Shown here piece after piece: positions 22,724 to 22,771 of a DNA stretch of 22,771 bases (position 1 is its first letter; each line of letters starts with the position of its first letter). Below the pieces are notes generated by a model that was given only the letters and a program-made list of their open reading frames with translations, did not search any database and was not told where the DNA came from. A program made the position numbers and the translations under genes. Source of the DNA: CASQEL01 sp036655975 (GTDB lineage Bacteria; Desulfobacterota; Desulfovibrionia; Desulfovibrionales; Desulfovibrionaceae); NCBI GenBank assembly GCA_036655975.1, contig JAVVPD010000034.1:1-22771 (forward strand). The letters are read 5' to 3'.

Positions 22724-22771
22724 CTACCGCATCTTCTGCGGCCCTAATTCAAAAATAACGAGTTCGACCTT
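22724..22771 (-). CDS. Possible 3' end of a minus-strand gene cut by the window edge
   Basis: One minus-strand frame is open from the window edge for 15 codons, reading KVELVIFELGPQKMR before a TAG at 22726-22724; the other two minus frames close sooner. The peptide looks protein-like, but I do not recognise it. The 125 bases between this stop and the cyclophilin start hold only GC-rich short repeats and an AT-rich stretch (22625-22660) that could include the cyclophilin promoter; no clear hexamer pair was found. Confidence 0.25.
   Translation of the reverse strand, partial: KVELVIFELGPQKMR

Noticed and set aside
1..22771. CRISPR array, insertion sequence, prophage, toxin-antitoxin or defence system
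   Set aside because: No regularly spaced repeats, transposase, integrase, nuclease/helicase pairs or small toxin-antitoxin gene pairs were seen. The window is glycan and housekeeping genes.

Overview
The window looks like chromosomal DNA of a mid-GC Gram-negative bacterium, most likely a member of the Desulfovibrionaceae or a close relative. That placement rests on recalled resemblance of the proteins: TrmFO in a proteobacterial-type genome, a DUF47-PiT phosphate pair, a CgeB-like glycosyltransferase beside rlmE, and a DUF6899-like small protein. No search was run, so it is an inference. Nearly all of the window is coding. No tRNA, rRNA, insertion sequence, prophage or CRISPR array was seen.

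Positions 1-9860 are a surface-glycan region. A plus-strand set (GT2 cut by the window edge, O-antigen ligase/polymerase-like protein, GT4; genes overlapping by 11-14 bases) runs head-on into a minus-strand set (GT-C-like membrane protein, polyprenyl-phosphate-type GT2 with two C-terminal membrane helices, glutamine-hydrolysing asparagine synthase; gaps of 7-10 bases). The two sets meet at an inverted repeat that contains both stop codons. A separate minus-strand CgeB-like glycosyltransferase follows. Several long G/C homopolymers lie in these genes.

Positions 9932-17281 are mostly housekeeping. rlmE-yebC-ruvC form a plus-strand operon, followed by htpG with its own promoter and terminator. 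Next come a D-alanyl-D-alanine carboxypeptidase with an unusual basic tail, trmFO on the opposite strand, and dut. Just upstream of the carboxypeptidase is a roughly 96-nt segment that folds into a long closed stem and ends in eight T. It is the best candidate here for an undescribed element, either a small RNA or a terminator-based leader.

Positions 17335-22771 hold an ArgD-type aminotransferase, a strong bidirectional hairpin and a 72-residue DksA/TraR-type zinc-finger protein. On the minus strand are a two-gene phosphate-uptake unit (DUF47/PhoU-like, PiT), an RluA-family pseudouridine synthase coupled to a DUF6899-like small protein, and a secreted cyclophilin broken by an internal deletion and frameshift. 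The last bases may carry the 3' end of another minus-strand gene.
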